Of a DNA stretch of 64,000 bases, positions 35,702 through 44,054 are shown one piece after another (the first letter of the stretch is position 1; each line of letters starts with the position of its first letter). The notes beneath the pieces are model-generated. The model worked only from the letters and a program-made list of their open reading frames with translations, was not told the DNA's origin and searched no databases. The stretch spans positions 3,860,501 through 3,924,500 of the forward strand of contig NZ_OY781114.1 of NCBI RefSeq assembly GCF_963676485.1, given 5' to 3'. A program made the position numbers and the translations under genes. This DNA comes from an uncultured Cohaesibacter sp. (GTDB lineage Bacteria; Pseudomonadota; Alphaproteobacteria; Rhizobiales; Cohaesibacteraceae).

Positions 35702-37108
35702 TTATGCCTCTTGTGTGTCCTGTGTCAGGATTTCCGTTCCCGAAGCAATGCGAGCCACCAGATCCGTCAGGGTTGTGAGGGTCGAAAGCTCCAGTTCGGT
35801 CGATTTGATCGATTTTTGCGATGCTTCCGGAATAACGGCTTTGGCAAAGCCCAGTTTGGCTGATTCCTTGATTCGGGATGCCGTATGCGAAACCGGACGA
35901 ACCGCACCCGAGAGGCTGACCTCGCCGAAATAGACACAATCTGATGGCAAGGCAATGCCTGCCAGCGAGGAGACCAGAGCGGCCGCAACAGCAAGGTCGG
36001 CTGCCGGTTCGCTGATCTTCATGCCACCGGCGACATTGAGATAGACATCATGATTGGAAAGGCGCACGCCGCAATGGGCATCAAGCACTGCAAGGATCAT
36101 GGACAGGCGGCTTGAATCCCAGCCAACAACGGCGCGGCGCGGGGTGCCGAGCGGAGACTGGGCAACCAGAGCCTGAATTTCCACAAGCAAGGGCCTTGAC
36201 CCTTCTATGCCCGCCAACACGGCAGCGCCCGGCGTTGAGGTGTTGCGCTCGCCAAGGAACATAGCCGAAGGGTTTGCGACCTGTGAGAGTCCGCCGCCGG
36301 TCATTTCAAACACGCCGATTTCATCGGTTGGGCCGAAGCGGTTCTTGATGGCGCGAAGAATGCGGAATTGATGGCCTGAATCGCCCTCAAAATGCAAAAC
36401 GCCATCCACCATATGCTCCACAACGCGGGGACCGGCAATCTGTCCGTCCTTGGTAACGTGCCCTACGAGAATAACGGCAGCTCCGGTCTGCTTGGCGTAG
36501 CGGATCATGGCCTGAGCCGAGGCGCGCACCTGCGTGACCGTGCCCGGAGCGCTATCGGCAGCTTCTGTCCAGAGGGTCTGGATCGAATCGATCACCACCA
36601 TCTCGGGGGCCGGGCCAGAGGTGAGGGTGGCCAGAATATCTTCCACACTGGTTTCTGCAGCCAGTTGCACGGTTGCCTCTGCAAGGCCGAGACGGGCAGC
36701 GCGCATGCGAACCTGATCAATTGCTTCCTCACCGGAGATATAAACCACGCGGTGACCATGATGCGTGAGCGCCGCTGAGGCCTGAATGAGCAGAGTGGAT
36801 TTGCCGATACCCGGATCGCCGCCAAGAAGCAGAACCGAGCCTTTGACAAAGCCGCCGCCGGTAACGCGATCCAGTTCGCCAACGCCTGTTTCTATGCGCG
36901 GTGCCGGCTTGTCCTTGCCGGAAAGCGGCACCAGCTCGACAATCCTGCCGGATTTGCCCCGGATTGTTTTGGGAGAGCTGCCGATGCCTGCGCTTTCCAC
37001 CTCTTCGATGATGGAGTTCCATTCACCACAGGCTTCGCAGCGCCCCACCCAGCGATTCGTTATCGCGCCGCAGGACTGGCAGACAAATGTTGATTTCTTG
37101 CGTGCCAT
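35702..37108 (-). CDS. radA: DNA repair protein RadA (Sms)
   Basis: A 468-residue RecA-like ATPase. A C4 zinc finger opens the protein (Cys 10, 13, 24, 27), followed by the Walker A loop GGDPGIGKST at about 96-105. The RadA-specific motif KNRFG follows (about 250), and the C-terminal part is a Lon-protease-like domain. RadA promotes branch migration of recombination intermediates. GAGGAAGAAGACGTC precedes the ATG at 37108. alr ends upstream at 37151, so alr-radA-cvpA may form one transcription unit. Confidence 0.96.
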   Translation of the reverse strand: MARKKSTFVCQSCGAITNRWVGRCEACGEWNSIIEEVESAGIGSSPKTIRGKSGRIVELVPLSGKDKPAPRIETGVGELDRVTGGGFVKGSVLLLGGDPGIGKSTLLIQASAALTHHGHRVVYISGEEAIDQVRMRAARLGLAEATVQLAAETSVEDILATLTSGPAPEMVVIDSIQTLWTEAADSAPGTVTQVRASAQAMIRYAKQTGAAVILVGHVTKDGQIAGPRVVEHMVDGVLHFEGDSGHQFRILRAIKNRFGPTDEIGVFEMTGGGLSQVANPSAMFLGERNTSTPGAAVLAGIEGSRPLLVEIQALVAQSPLGTPRRAVVGWDSSRLSMILAVLDAHCGVRLSNHDVYLNVAGGMKISEPAADLAVAAALVSSLAGIALPSDCVYFGEVSLSGAVRPVSHTASRIKESAKLGFAKAVIPEASQKSIKSTELELSTLTTLTDLVARIASGTEILTQDTQEA

Positions 37109-37150
37109 GACGTCTTCTTCCTCTGCCCCTGTCACTTTGCTTTCAAGTGC

Positions 37151-38314
37151 TTATAGATAGCTGCGAAGGGCGCGCAAGCCAAGACTTGTCAGAAGTTCGT
37201 AACTGATGGTACCTGCGGCTTTTGCGACATCATCGATGGGGATCTGCGTGCCAAAGAATTCGGCCCAGTCACCGCGCTTGACCTTCTCTTCGGGAATGTC
37301 CGTGACATCAACGATAATCAAATCCATCGTGACCCGACCAATGATCGGTGCCTGATGGCCATTGATGGCAACTTTTGCGCCCTTTTTAAGGTCGCTGCTG
37401 CTGGCTGTCCGCAGATAGCCATCAGCATAGCCAAGGCAGAGGACTGCAAGACGGCTGTCGCGCTTGGTCGTTTCCGTTGCGCCATAGCTGACGCTTTGTC
37501 CCTTTGGGACCGCGCGGGTGGAAAGCACACGGCTTTTCAACGTCGCGACAACCTTCATTGGGCTTTTTTCGCCCTCACAAATTGCTCCACCATAAAGCGC
37601 AATGCCGGGGCGGCAGAGGTCGAAATGATAATCCGGCCCGAGGAACACGCCGCCGGAATTGGCCAGAGAGGCCTTTACATCCGGGAACAAGGCACGTACG
37701 GCGCGGAATTTTTTCAACTGTTCCTGATTTTTCGGGTGGTTTGGCTCATCGGCACAAACCAAATGACTCATGATCAGTTCCAACGCAAAGGCCGGTTTGG
37801 CCGTCTGCCATGCATCAATAAGGGCTTGCGCGTCTGCAAGGCTAAGGCCAAGGCGGTTCATTCCAGTGTCGAAATGAATGGCGCAAGGAAGCGATTCTTC
37901 CCTGTTGGCGCAATAATCCTGCCAGAGGGAAACTTCCTCCCGACAGCCGAGCACGGGGCGGAGCTGATGGGCGCGGTAATAATCATAGCCATCCTTGCTA
38001 TCGTCCCCCACAAGGCCGTTCAGCACATAGATGATGGCATCGGGCAGCAGCGTGCGTGCTTTTGCCCCTTCCTGCGGATGAGCTACAAAGAAAGTGCGGG
38101 CTCCGGCTTGCCAAAGGGTGTCTGCGGCAGGCTCAAGACCCGTTCCATAGGCATCGGCCTTGATGACGGCGGCGCATTCAGCAGCGCCGGTCTTTTGCGA
38201 CAACGTGCGGTAATTGTCTGCAAGGGCCTTGAGATTAATGGTCAGGTGGCTGCCAGCGATGCTGGGGTCTGGCGCGGTTAGGTGGGATATGTGGGGGAGG
38301 TAAATTTCGGGCAT
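37151..38314 (-). CDS. alr: Alanine racemase
   Basis: A 387-residue PLP enzyme making D-alanine for peptidoglycan. The PLP lysine is about K52 in AAVIKADAYG, and the second catalytic base, Tyr, lies in SYGATETTK. RPGIALYGG and GYADGYLR are further family motifs. I chose the ATG at 38314 because the protein then starts close to the conserved N-terminal strand; the frame is open to 38422, and no strong ribosome binding site precedes either start, so the start is uncertain by up to 36 codons. Confidence 0.93.
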   Translation of the reverse strand: MPEIYLPHISHLTAPDPSIAGSHLTINLKALADNYRTLSQKTGAAECAAVIKADAYGTGLEPAADTLWQAGARTFFVAHPQEGAKARTLLPDAIIYVLNGLVGDDSKDGYDYYRAHQLRPVLGCREEVSLWQDYCANREESLPCAIHFDTGMNRLGLSLADAQALIDAWQTAKPAFALELIMSHLVCADEPNHPKNQEQLKKFRAVRALFPDVKASLANSGGVFLGPDYHFDLCRPGIALYGGAICEGEKSPMKVVATLKSRVLSTRAVPKGQSVSYGATETTKRDSRLAVLCLGYADGYLRTASSSDLKKGAKVAINGHQAPIIGRVTMDLIIVDVTDIPEEKVKRGDWAEFFGTQIPIDDVAKAAGTISYELLTSLGLRALRSYL

Positions 38315-38460
38315 AATGAACTTTTCTGCGCCTTTTGCACAGGCGTCCGGTTTCAAGGGAGGAGAACCGTTTTTCTTGTTTTTGGTGGGTTTGAGCCAAT
38401 CAGCTCCATAGAGTGAAGGCATCTTAGTCTGGGCGCATTGGCGGGTGCAAGCCCAAAAGC

Positions 38461-38742
38461 TTAGTCTGGCGCCTGCTCACCAGGATCCATTTTGCGACCG
38501 ATTGCCAGATAATGCAATTCCCTGACAAACCGCAATGTCGGCTTGACGCCGAATAAAATGGAGCCAATCAGAAAGCACCAGGTGCCGGAGATCTGCCAGC
38601 TATCATAGAAAAACATGACCGATCCGATGACGAATAAAAGGGCTGCGGATAAATCAACCAGCGTATAGGCAAGCTCATAGGCAGCGTAAATATCTTTGTG
38701 GGCTTGCGATTTCCGGCTGTTATGCTCTTGAAATATTTTCAT
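38461..38742 (-). CDS. YrhK-like small membrane protein
   Basis: A 93-residue protein with two hydrophobic helices (LVDLSAALLFVIGSVMFFY and TWCFLIGSILFGV) and the segment PTLRFVRELHYL, resembling the YrhK domain. Function unknown. It sits alone between alr and dnaB, and the protein ends in a polar acidic tail. The ATG at 38742 lacks a strong ribosome binding site. The family call rests on pattern memory and is moderate. Confidence 0.7.
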   Translation of the reverse strand: MKIFQEHNSRKSQAHKDIYAAYELAYTLVDLSAALLFVIGSVMFFYDSWQISGTWCFLIGSILFGVKPTLRFVRELHYLAIGRKMDPGEQAPD

Positions 38743-38915
38743 TTGGAGTGCGGCCCTTTTCCCTGGTCCCTTGAGATGGATGTCAACAGGAGCAGCAGCT
38801 CCTCGATGGCTTTGCTTTTCACATCAGACAGACAGTATGCAGTCTTGCCAACTTTGATGGAGATAAGACAACTAACCCATGAAGCCGAAAGATACAAATA
38901 TAAGCCCAATAGCAA

Positions 38916-38935
38916 GAAAACGCCCGAAGGCGTTT
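38916..38935 (-). terminator. dnaB terminator with UUCG tetraloop
   Basis: Read on the minus strand, AAACGCC-TTCG-GGCGTTTTC is a stem closed by a C(UUCG)G tetraloop, one of the most stable RNA loops, followed by TTTTCTT. It lies 20-odd bases after the dnaB stop. Confidence 0.85.
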
Positions 38936-38957
38936 CTCTCAATTCTGTTGCGTTGTT

Positions 38958-40445
38958 TTATTCGTATGCCTCAGGAATATATTCGTCGCGCGCCAAATCG
39001 GAGAAGCGCGTGAATTCGCCCTGGAAGGCGAGAGGCACAATGCCCGTGGGGCCGTGACGCTGCTTTGCGATGATGACTTCGGCCTTGCCCATGCAGCGTT
39101 CCATTTCGGATTGCCAGGTGAAATGCTCTTCCGTCCCGGGCTTGGGTTCCTCACGCATCTTGTAATATTCTTCTCGATAGATGAAGAGGACGACGTCGGC
39201 GTCCTGCTCGATGGAGCCGGATTCACGAAGGTCGGCGAGCTGTGGGCGCTTGTCGTCTCGGGCTTCCACTTGTCGCGAGAGCTGGGAAAGGGCAACGACC
39301 GGAACGTTCAGCTCCTTGGCAAGCGCCTTGAGGTTGGTCGTGATTTCGGTGATTTCCTGCACGCGGCCCTGAGAGGCCTTGGAGGCAGAACCGGACAGCA
39401 GCTGCAGATAGTCGACGATCAGCAGATCGAGACCTTTCTGGCGTTTGAGGCGACGGGCGCGCGCGGCCAGCTGGGCGATCGAGATACCACCTGTGGGGTC
39501 GATATGCAGCGGTGTGATTTGCATTTCCTGCGCTTTTTGCGCAATGCGGGCAAACTCGTCCTGATCCACCTTGCCTCGGCGAATCTTTTCTGAAGACACC
39601 ATCGCCTGCTCGGCGATAACACGGGTGGCCAGCTGTTCGGCGCTCATTTCGAGCGAGAAGAAGCCGACGACACCGCCGTTGACGGTTTTCAGTGAACCGT
39701 CGGGTTGTTCTTCAGAGCGATAGGCGCTGGCGATGTTGTAGGCGATGTTGGTCACCAGCGAGGTTTTCCCCATCGCGGGACGCGCAGCAAGGATGATCAA
39801 GTCCGAATGCTGAAGACCACCCATTTTCTGGTCAAGGTCGGTAAGGCCTGTGGAGATACCAGAGAGCTGTCCATCGCGTTTGTAGGCCGCTTCCGCCATC
39901 TCGATGGCTTCGGTCGCTGCCGTGGCAAAGGACTGGAAGCCGCCCTTTTCACCGCCGGTTTCTGCCAGTTCGAACAGACGCTTTTCTGCGTCCTCAATCT
40001 GGATGCGAGGGGGTGTATCAATGGGGGCATCATAGGCCACATTGACCACATCGGTACCGATTTCGATGAGATTGCGCCGGGTCGCAAGGTCCATGATCAG
40101 CAGGCCGTAGTCTTCGGCGTTGATGATGGAGGTGGCCTGCGAGGCCAAGCGTAGCAAATAGACGTCAATCGGCATGTCGGCGATGACATAGTCCGCCGGG
40201 AAGAAGGTTTTCAGCGTGACCGGTGACGCGATCTTGCCGGACCGGATCAGCTTGGATGTCTTCTCGAAGATGTCTTGCAGATTCGGATCAAAGAAATGAT
40301 GCGGCTTCAGGAAGGCTTCAACACGGTCATATGTCTGATTGTTAACCAGAATTGCGCCCAATAGCTGCTGCTCGGCTTCCAGATTGTGTGGAGCCTGACG
40401 GGTTGTGATTTCATCGGCTTTTTCGAGCTTGGCAGCGGTTTCCAT
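38958..40445 (-). CDS. dnaB: Replicative DNA helicase DnaB
   Basis: A 495-residue hexameric helicase that unwinds DNA at the replication fork. The N-terminal domain (about 20-120, APHNLEAEQQLLG) binds primase and the loader. The RecA-like C-terminal domain has Walker A ARPAMGKTS at about 221-229 and DNA-binding loops after IVDYLQLL. No intein is present. The 449 bases upstream hold a cluster of four GANTC sites and a palindrome, suggesting cell-cycle control separate from rplI. A UUCG terminator follows. Confidence 0.97.
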   Translation of the reverse strand: METAAKLEKADEITTRQAPHNLEAEQQLLGAILVNNQTYDRVEAFLKPHHFFDPNLQDIFEKTSKLIRSGKIASPVTLKTFFPADYVIADMPIDVYLLRLASQATSIINAEDYGLLIMDLATRRNLIEIGTDVVNVAYDAPIDTPPRIQIEDAEKRLFELAETGGEKGGFQSFATAATEAIEMAEAAYKRDGQLSGISTGLTDLDQKMGGLQHSDLIILAARPAMGKTSLVTNIAYNIASAYRSEEQPDGSLKTVNGGVVGFFSLEMSAEQLATRVIAEQAMVSSEKIRRGKVDQDEFARIAQKAQEMQITPLHIDPTGGISIAQLAARARRLKRQKGLDLLIVDYLQLLSGSASKASQGRVQEITEITTNLKALAKELNVPVVALSQLSRQVEARDDKRPQLADLRESGSIEQDADVVLFIYREEYYKMREEPKPGTEEHFTWQSEMERCMGKAEVIIAKQRHGPTGIVPLAFQGEFTRFSDLARDEYIPEAYE

Positions 40446-40566
40446 AGTCTTACCTCATCCTTGCTGTAAGATGATCTAAATAGCCACAGAGGGCAGGCAA
40501 TTTGAAGCGCTCTGTTTGCTATTCACGGCAATCAACAGCGGAAAAATTTTCCTTCGAATTTCGCTG

Positions 40567-40605
40567 GACTCTGCTGCGCTTTCGAGTCCGTTTGAGAATC
40601 GACTC
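40567..40605. promoter_or_regulatory. Cluster of four GANTC (CcrM-type) sites upstream of dnaB
   Basis: GACTC (40567), GAGTC (40584), GAATC (40596) and GACTC (40601) fall within 39 bp, about 120-160 bp before the dnaB start. The first two also form the arms of an inverted repeat GGACTC/GAGTCC. In alphaproteobacteria GANTC is the CcrM methylation target, and methylated sites recruit GcrA to cell-cycle promoters. Confidence 0.55.
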
Positions 40606-40816
40606 AGGGGCGCGCTTCAGCACCCACTAGCGCATGAAAGTTTAACCAATTGGTTTAGGTCTCACGCAATTCAACATTCTAAATCTTGCTCCCTTTTGTG
40701 CTGCGCTGATCGGCCTTGACCAGCCAGTGGGCAGCGGGGTCTTTGCCGTGAGGCTTCAGAATATCGGAATAGCACCAAAGGGGCTTTGGTCTTTATTATC
40801 GCACATGGGGCCATAT

Positions 40817-40844
40817 ACAAAAACCCGGCTCTGAGGCCGGGTTT
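40817..40844 (-). terminator. Terminator after rplI
   Basis: On the minus strand AAACCCGGC (40844-40836) pairs with GCCGGGTTT (40829-40821), followed by further Ts. Confidence 0.9.
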
Positions 40845-40894
40845 CCATCAGCTTTTCTGCATGTGCAGAGGCCGTTGATCGGAATAAGGAAATC

Positions 40895-41515
40895 TTATTC
40901 TTTTTCTTCAGCTTCTTCTTCGGCAACTTCTTCAGAAGCTTCAGCTTCTTCTTCGCCTTCGATTTCTTCGAGCAGCTCTTCGTCCAGTTCCAGATCTTCT
41001 TCGAACTCGAATGCTTCGTCGCGTTCGGTCTGGGAAAGATCTTCGCCAGCAGCCTGACGTTCAGCTTCGTCCTGAGAACGGGCAACGTTGGCGGTAACGA
41101 TCAGCTCGACTTCCGGATGCAGGATCACGGTAACAGCATGCATGCCGATGGTTTTGATCGGGCGGTCCAGAGAAATCTGGCTGCGGGTCAGGGAGACACC
41201 ATCTTCAGACAGAGCGTCGGACAGGTCACGAGGGGAAACGGAGCCGTACAGCTGGCCGGTTTCAGAAGCAGCGCGGATAACGATAACCGTTTTGTCGCCA
41301 ATGCGTTCTTTGAGCGCTTCTGCTTCGCTCTTGGCTTCCAGGTTGCGGGCTTCGAGCTGTGCGCGCTCGGCTTCAAAGCGTTTCTTGTTGGCTTCGGAAG
41401 CGCGGATAGCTTTGCCCTGAGGCAGAAGGAAGTTACGTGCATAGCCGGTACGTACAGTGACGATGTCGCCCATCTGGCCGAGCTTTGCGACGCGTTCAAG
41501 CAGGATCAGTTCCAT
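40895..41515 (-). CDS. rplI: 50S ribosomal protein L9
   Basis: A 206-residue L9 with the standard N-terminal domain ([30 protein letters not shown]), central helix and C-terminal rRNA-binding domain. After about residue 150 there is a long, very acidic Glu-rich tail, which makes it longer than the roughly 150-residue E. coli protein; such tails are common in alphaproteobacteria. The ATG at 41515 gives the canonical N-terminus. The gene follows the DUF2232 gene in the rpsF-rpsR-DUF2232-rplI order. Confidence 0.96.
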   Translation of the reverse strand: MELILLERVAKLGQMGDIVTVRTGYARNFLLPQGKAIRASEANKKRFEAERAQLEARNLEAKSEAEALKERIGDKTVIVIRAASETGQLYGSVSPRDLSDALSEDGVSLTRSQISLDRPIKTIGMHAVTVILHPEVELIVTANVARSQDEAERQAAGEDLSQTERDEAFEFEEDLELDEELLEEIEGEEEAEASEEVAEEEAEEKE

Positions 41516-41598
41516 TTTAGTCTCCATCTTTCCATCCCGTCAGGATGGCTGTTTTTAGTGTTTTTCTTTGTTGGTTCGTTTGGGCCAGAAGGCCCGCA

Positions 41599-42585
41599 TC
41601 AGCTTTGTCCGCTTTCCTCATCATTGTCTTGGCCTTTTGGTCCGAGGGGACCGCCCGGCTTTCGGGAGCGGATATTGAAGAAAATTTCTGCACTTCCCAA
41701 AAGGATCAACACCACGCCGATCCATTGGAAAATGGCCAGAAGAAAATAGGTTGTCCAAAGAATGACCAGACGCGCCGGTGACTGGCGGGTCATATAATGC
41801 AGGACAGAAAGGCCAACCAGAAGCACGGCGGTGCCAAAGGCTGCGGCTACGATTTGAGCCAGAATCTGGGGCAAGCCACTCAGAATGAACATGAGGGCAA
41901 AGCCAACCAGAAAGATGAATACGACCACAGGAGGCAGGATCAGTTGGTGTAGATTGGGCCAAGGGCGCTGCAATCTGCCTGATTTCTGAACGACCTTGCC
42001 TGCCAGATAGAGATTGACTACTGAACTGAAGATCACCATCAGAACCGAGGCCATTGGAGCCATCCAGGTGATCATCGAGACGATGTCTTCAATGGTCAGG
42101 GCCGTGCCTTGCGGCAATGACAATTGCTGGGCCTTGTAGACCTCATTCATCATGGCCGAGATCGTGTCACGATACTGGTCGAGACTGAAGCCGAACGGGA
42201 TGAACATGGCCACGCTGGTAACGCAGGCGATGGACGCAATCCATATCAGCAGTCGATCTATGGGATACCAGATGACTTCGCCGGTTTCGCTGTTTGTCTG
42301 GTTGAGGGTTGTCAGTCGCGCCAGCCACCAGGGTGGAATGCTGTTCACCACCATGAATATAAGGCCAGCCAGCGGGCTGATCAGCAGAGACAGGGCAACG
42401 CCAGAGCTTAAAACGGCGATTAGTCCAGTAAAGGATCCCCAGCCGAGCGAAGCAATCATCAAGGGAAGAGGGGAGAGAATAATCAGAAAGATGCCAAGGC
42501 CGAACATCCCGCCGACATAGCCGGAGAGATTCAGAAGCGCGGTGCAAAGACCGGCTATAATGCCTATGATCAGATAATTGGTCAT
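41599..42585 (-). CDS. DUF2232 multi-pass membrane protein
   Basis: A 328-residue integral membrane protein with about eight hydrophobic helices, matching DUF2232, whose usual place is between rpsR and rplI. The N-terminus MTNYLIIGIIAGLCTALL and the block LVGLSVLHYMTRQSPARLVILWTTYF are typical. It resembles S-component-like or YybS-like membrane proteins. Function unknown. I chose the ATG at 42585 because the first helix starts there; the frame extends 33 codons further upstream without membrane-like character. A hairpin lies between rpsR and this gene. Confidence 0.9.
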   Translation of the reverse strand: MTNYLIIGIIAGLCTALLNLSGYVGGMFGLGIFLIILSPLPLMIASLGWGSFTGLIAVLSSGVALSLLISPLAGLIFMVVNSIPPWWLARLTTLNQTNSETGEVIWYPIDRLLIWIASIACVTSVAMFIPFGFSLDQYRDTISAMMNEVYKAQQLSLPQGTALTIEDIVSMITWMAPMASVLMVIFSSVVNLYLAGKVVQKSGRLQRPWPNLHQLILPPVVVFIFLVGFALMFILSGLPQILAQIVAAAFGTAVLLVGLSVLHYMTRQSPARLVILWTTYFLLAIFQWIGVVLILLGSAEIFFNIRSRKPGGPLGPKGQDNDEESGQS

Positions 42586-42695
42586 TCTCTTGGCTGTCCC
42601 GCTTGCCCTGTTCGGGCGTTTGGTGGCGGTTAGAGGCAGGTCACATTCGCCTGTCCCAACGGTCGATAGTCGAATTTCCCGCAAACCGGGGAAAG

Positions 42696-42723
42696 GGAAA
42701 AGGGCGTGATAGCGCCCTTTTCC
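42696..42723 (-). terminator. Terminator or attenuator after rpsR
   Basis: GGAAAAGGGCG pairs perfectly with CGCCCTTTTCC around a six-base loop; on the minus strand it is followed by CTTTCC. It may limit read-through from rpsF-rpsR into the DUF2232 and rplI genes. Confidence 0.75.
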
Positions 42724-42745
42724 AAAGTCTCATGTCATTCAGCGA

Positions 42746-42979
42746 TTAGCTGATAACATATGGCAGAAGGCCAAGGAAGCGAGCGCGTTTGATGGCACGG
42801 GCCAGTTCGCGCTGTTTCTTGGCAGAGACTGCCGTGATACGGGATGGAACGATTTTGCCGCGTTCGGAAACGTAACGCTGCAGAAGGCGGACATCCTTGT
42901 AATCAATCTTGGGTGCATTATCGCCGGAAAAAGGGCAAGTTTTGCGACGACGGAAAAATGGACGACGTGCTCCAGACAT
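42746..42979 (-). CDS. rpsR: 30S ribosomal protein S18
   Basis: A 77-residue S18 with the canonical order: [38 protein letters not shown], and [23 protein letters not shown]18 pairs with S6 on the small-subunit platform, and the two genes are neighbours, 14 bases apart, in the usual order. Basic composition and length are normal. The single Cys (CPFSG) means it is not the full C+ zinc-binding form. Confidence 0.97.
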   Translation of the reverse strand: MSGARRPFFRRRKTCPFSGDNAPKIDYKDVRLLQRYVSERGKIVPSRITAVSAKKQRELARAIKRARFLGLLPYVIS

Positions 42980-42993
42980 ATTTCTCGCTCCTC

Positions 42994-43437
42994 TTATTCA
43001 GCTGCTTTGTCAGAATTGCTGTCACGGTCTTCGCGACGTGGACGGCGGTCACCACGGTCACCGCGCGGGCCACGATCATTGCGATCGCCACGGCCACCAC
43101 GACGATCGTCGCGGTCGCGCTTCTGCATCATTGCAGACTGCTCTTCTTCATGTTCTTCAACGCGGATGGTCATGAAGCGCATGACATCTTCGTTGATGCG
43201 CATCTGACGTTCCATTTCAACAATCGCTGCAGAAGGAGCGTCGATGTTCATCAGAACATAATGCGCCTTGCGGTTCTTGTTGATGCGATATGCGATGGTT
43301 TTCAGACCCCAGAATTCGACTTTGCCGACGGAGCCTTCATATTCACCGATAAGGGTTTTGTATTGCTCAACCAGAGCCTCAACCTGCTGCTGAGAGATAT
43401 CCTGGCGAGCAAGGAAAACGTGCTCGTAAAGCGCCAT
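42994..43437 (-). CDS. rpsF: 30S ribosomal protein S6
   Basis: A 147-residue S6. The first 100 residues form the conserved ferredoxin-like fold ([38 protein letters not shown]). The C-terminal 40 residues are an Arg/Asp/Gly-rich tail made of repeated RGDR-like units, typical of alphaproteobacterial S6 and probably disordered. It is the first gene of the rpsF-rpsR-DUF2232-rplI group. The 5' leader can form a long closing stem (43445-43516) beside the ribosome binding site, compatible with autoregulation by S6-S18. Confidence 0.97.
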   Translation of the reverse strand: MALYEHVFLARQDISQQQVEALVEQYKTLIGEYEGSVGKVEFWGLKTIAYRINKNRKAHYVLMNIDAPSAAIVEMERQMRINEDVMRFMTIRVEEHEEEQSAMMQKRDRDDRRGGRGDRNDRGPRGDRGDRRPRREDRDSNSDKAAE

Positions 43438-43444
43438 TGTTCCT

Positions 43445-43516
43445 GCCTTGTCTCTTGAGTTTCAACATATCAGCCCGACCGGCGCTAAGCCTCCAAAAAG
43501 CCTTAGAAGACAAGGC
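43445..43516 (-). promoter_or_regulatory. rpsF leader structure, possible S6-S18 autoregulatory motif
   Basis: On the minus strand GCCTTGTCT (43516-43508) pairs perfectly with AGACAAGGC (43453-43445), which directly abuts the GCAGGA ribosome binding site of rpsF. The enclosed 54 bases contain CTAAG/CTTAG and a CCGGTCGGG segment. S6-S18 leader motifs with a conserved CCG are known upstream of rpsF in other bacteria; membership here is inferred. Confidence 0.45.
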
Positions 43517-43869
43517 TCTTTTGAGAATTTATTGCTTTAAAGAGCGAGGACACAGGAAGTCGGAAATCTTTCTTTCCTACCGTTGCGCCGATTATGCTAA
43601 GTGCAAAATTCGGACAATAGTCTTCCGTTCAGCCCTCGGCCTCGCCTAGCTGATCCGCGCTTTATAGCCGAATTTTCCTGATGTGCAAGGCCAAATTCAG
43701 GAGAAATGCCTAAAAATCGCTTCTTTGCCATGTTTAGGTGGTTTCATCCTATACCCAGCTGTTTTATCGATTTTGCCCATTTGGCGGACTTTCCGAGTGA
43801 ATAAGCGCAGGGTGAATGCGTGTTTTCTTGAAAAAAGCGCACCTTTTCGTGCTGTTTCACTCTGTAAGC

Positions 43870-43897
43870 CTTGACTCCGGGAGGCAATAAATACAAT
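43870..43897 (+). promoter_or_regulatory. Candidate sigma-70-type promoter for fabD
   Basis: CTTGAC at 43870-43875 and TACAAT at 43892-43897 are separated by 16 bases, about 160 bases before the fabD start. The hexamers fit the alphaproteobacterial housekeeping consensus; a transcription start is not shown. Confidence 0.4.
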
Positions 43898-44054
43898 AGC
43901 GAACGATAAACTTCATAAAGCTGTCATAAATGGCCCGATTGAGCGTTTTTGCCCGGTCCTTCGGCGGCTTGTCGTTAGACCGCGCAGATTGCGCAAGGCA
44001 CAAGAGACGCAAGCGAGACATTGCGTCCGATAAATCAAACAAGGTTGAAACGTC

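Larger units (their letters stand above)
40446..40894. other. dnaB upstream region with regulatory-looking sites
   Basis: 449 bases between the end of rplI and dnaB. Contents: four GANTC sites at 40567-40605, the palindrome AACCAATTGGTT at 40644-40655 beside TTTAACC, a hairpin ACCAAAG-ggg-CTTTGGT at 40774-40790 with AT-rich flanks on both strands, and the rplI terminator at 40817-40844. No gene was found. Confidence 0.5.
43438..44054. other. 617-base divergent region, rpsF / fabD
   Basis: It holds the rpsF leader, the candidate fabD promoter at 43870-43897, and an inverted repeat CCTGA/TCAGG (43677-43701). The remaining 300 or so bases show no gene or clear RNA structure. Confidence 0.4.

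Noticed and set aside
4476-43744. The 13-mer GTTTAGGTGGTTT occurring near 4477 and again near 43732, upstream of nnrU and fabD
   Set aside because: Dozens of chance 13-mer matches are expected in 64 kb on both strands; flanks are only weakly similar.
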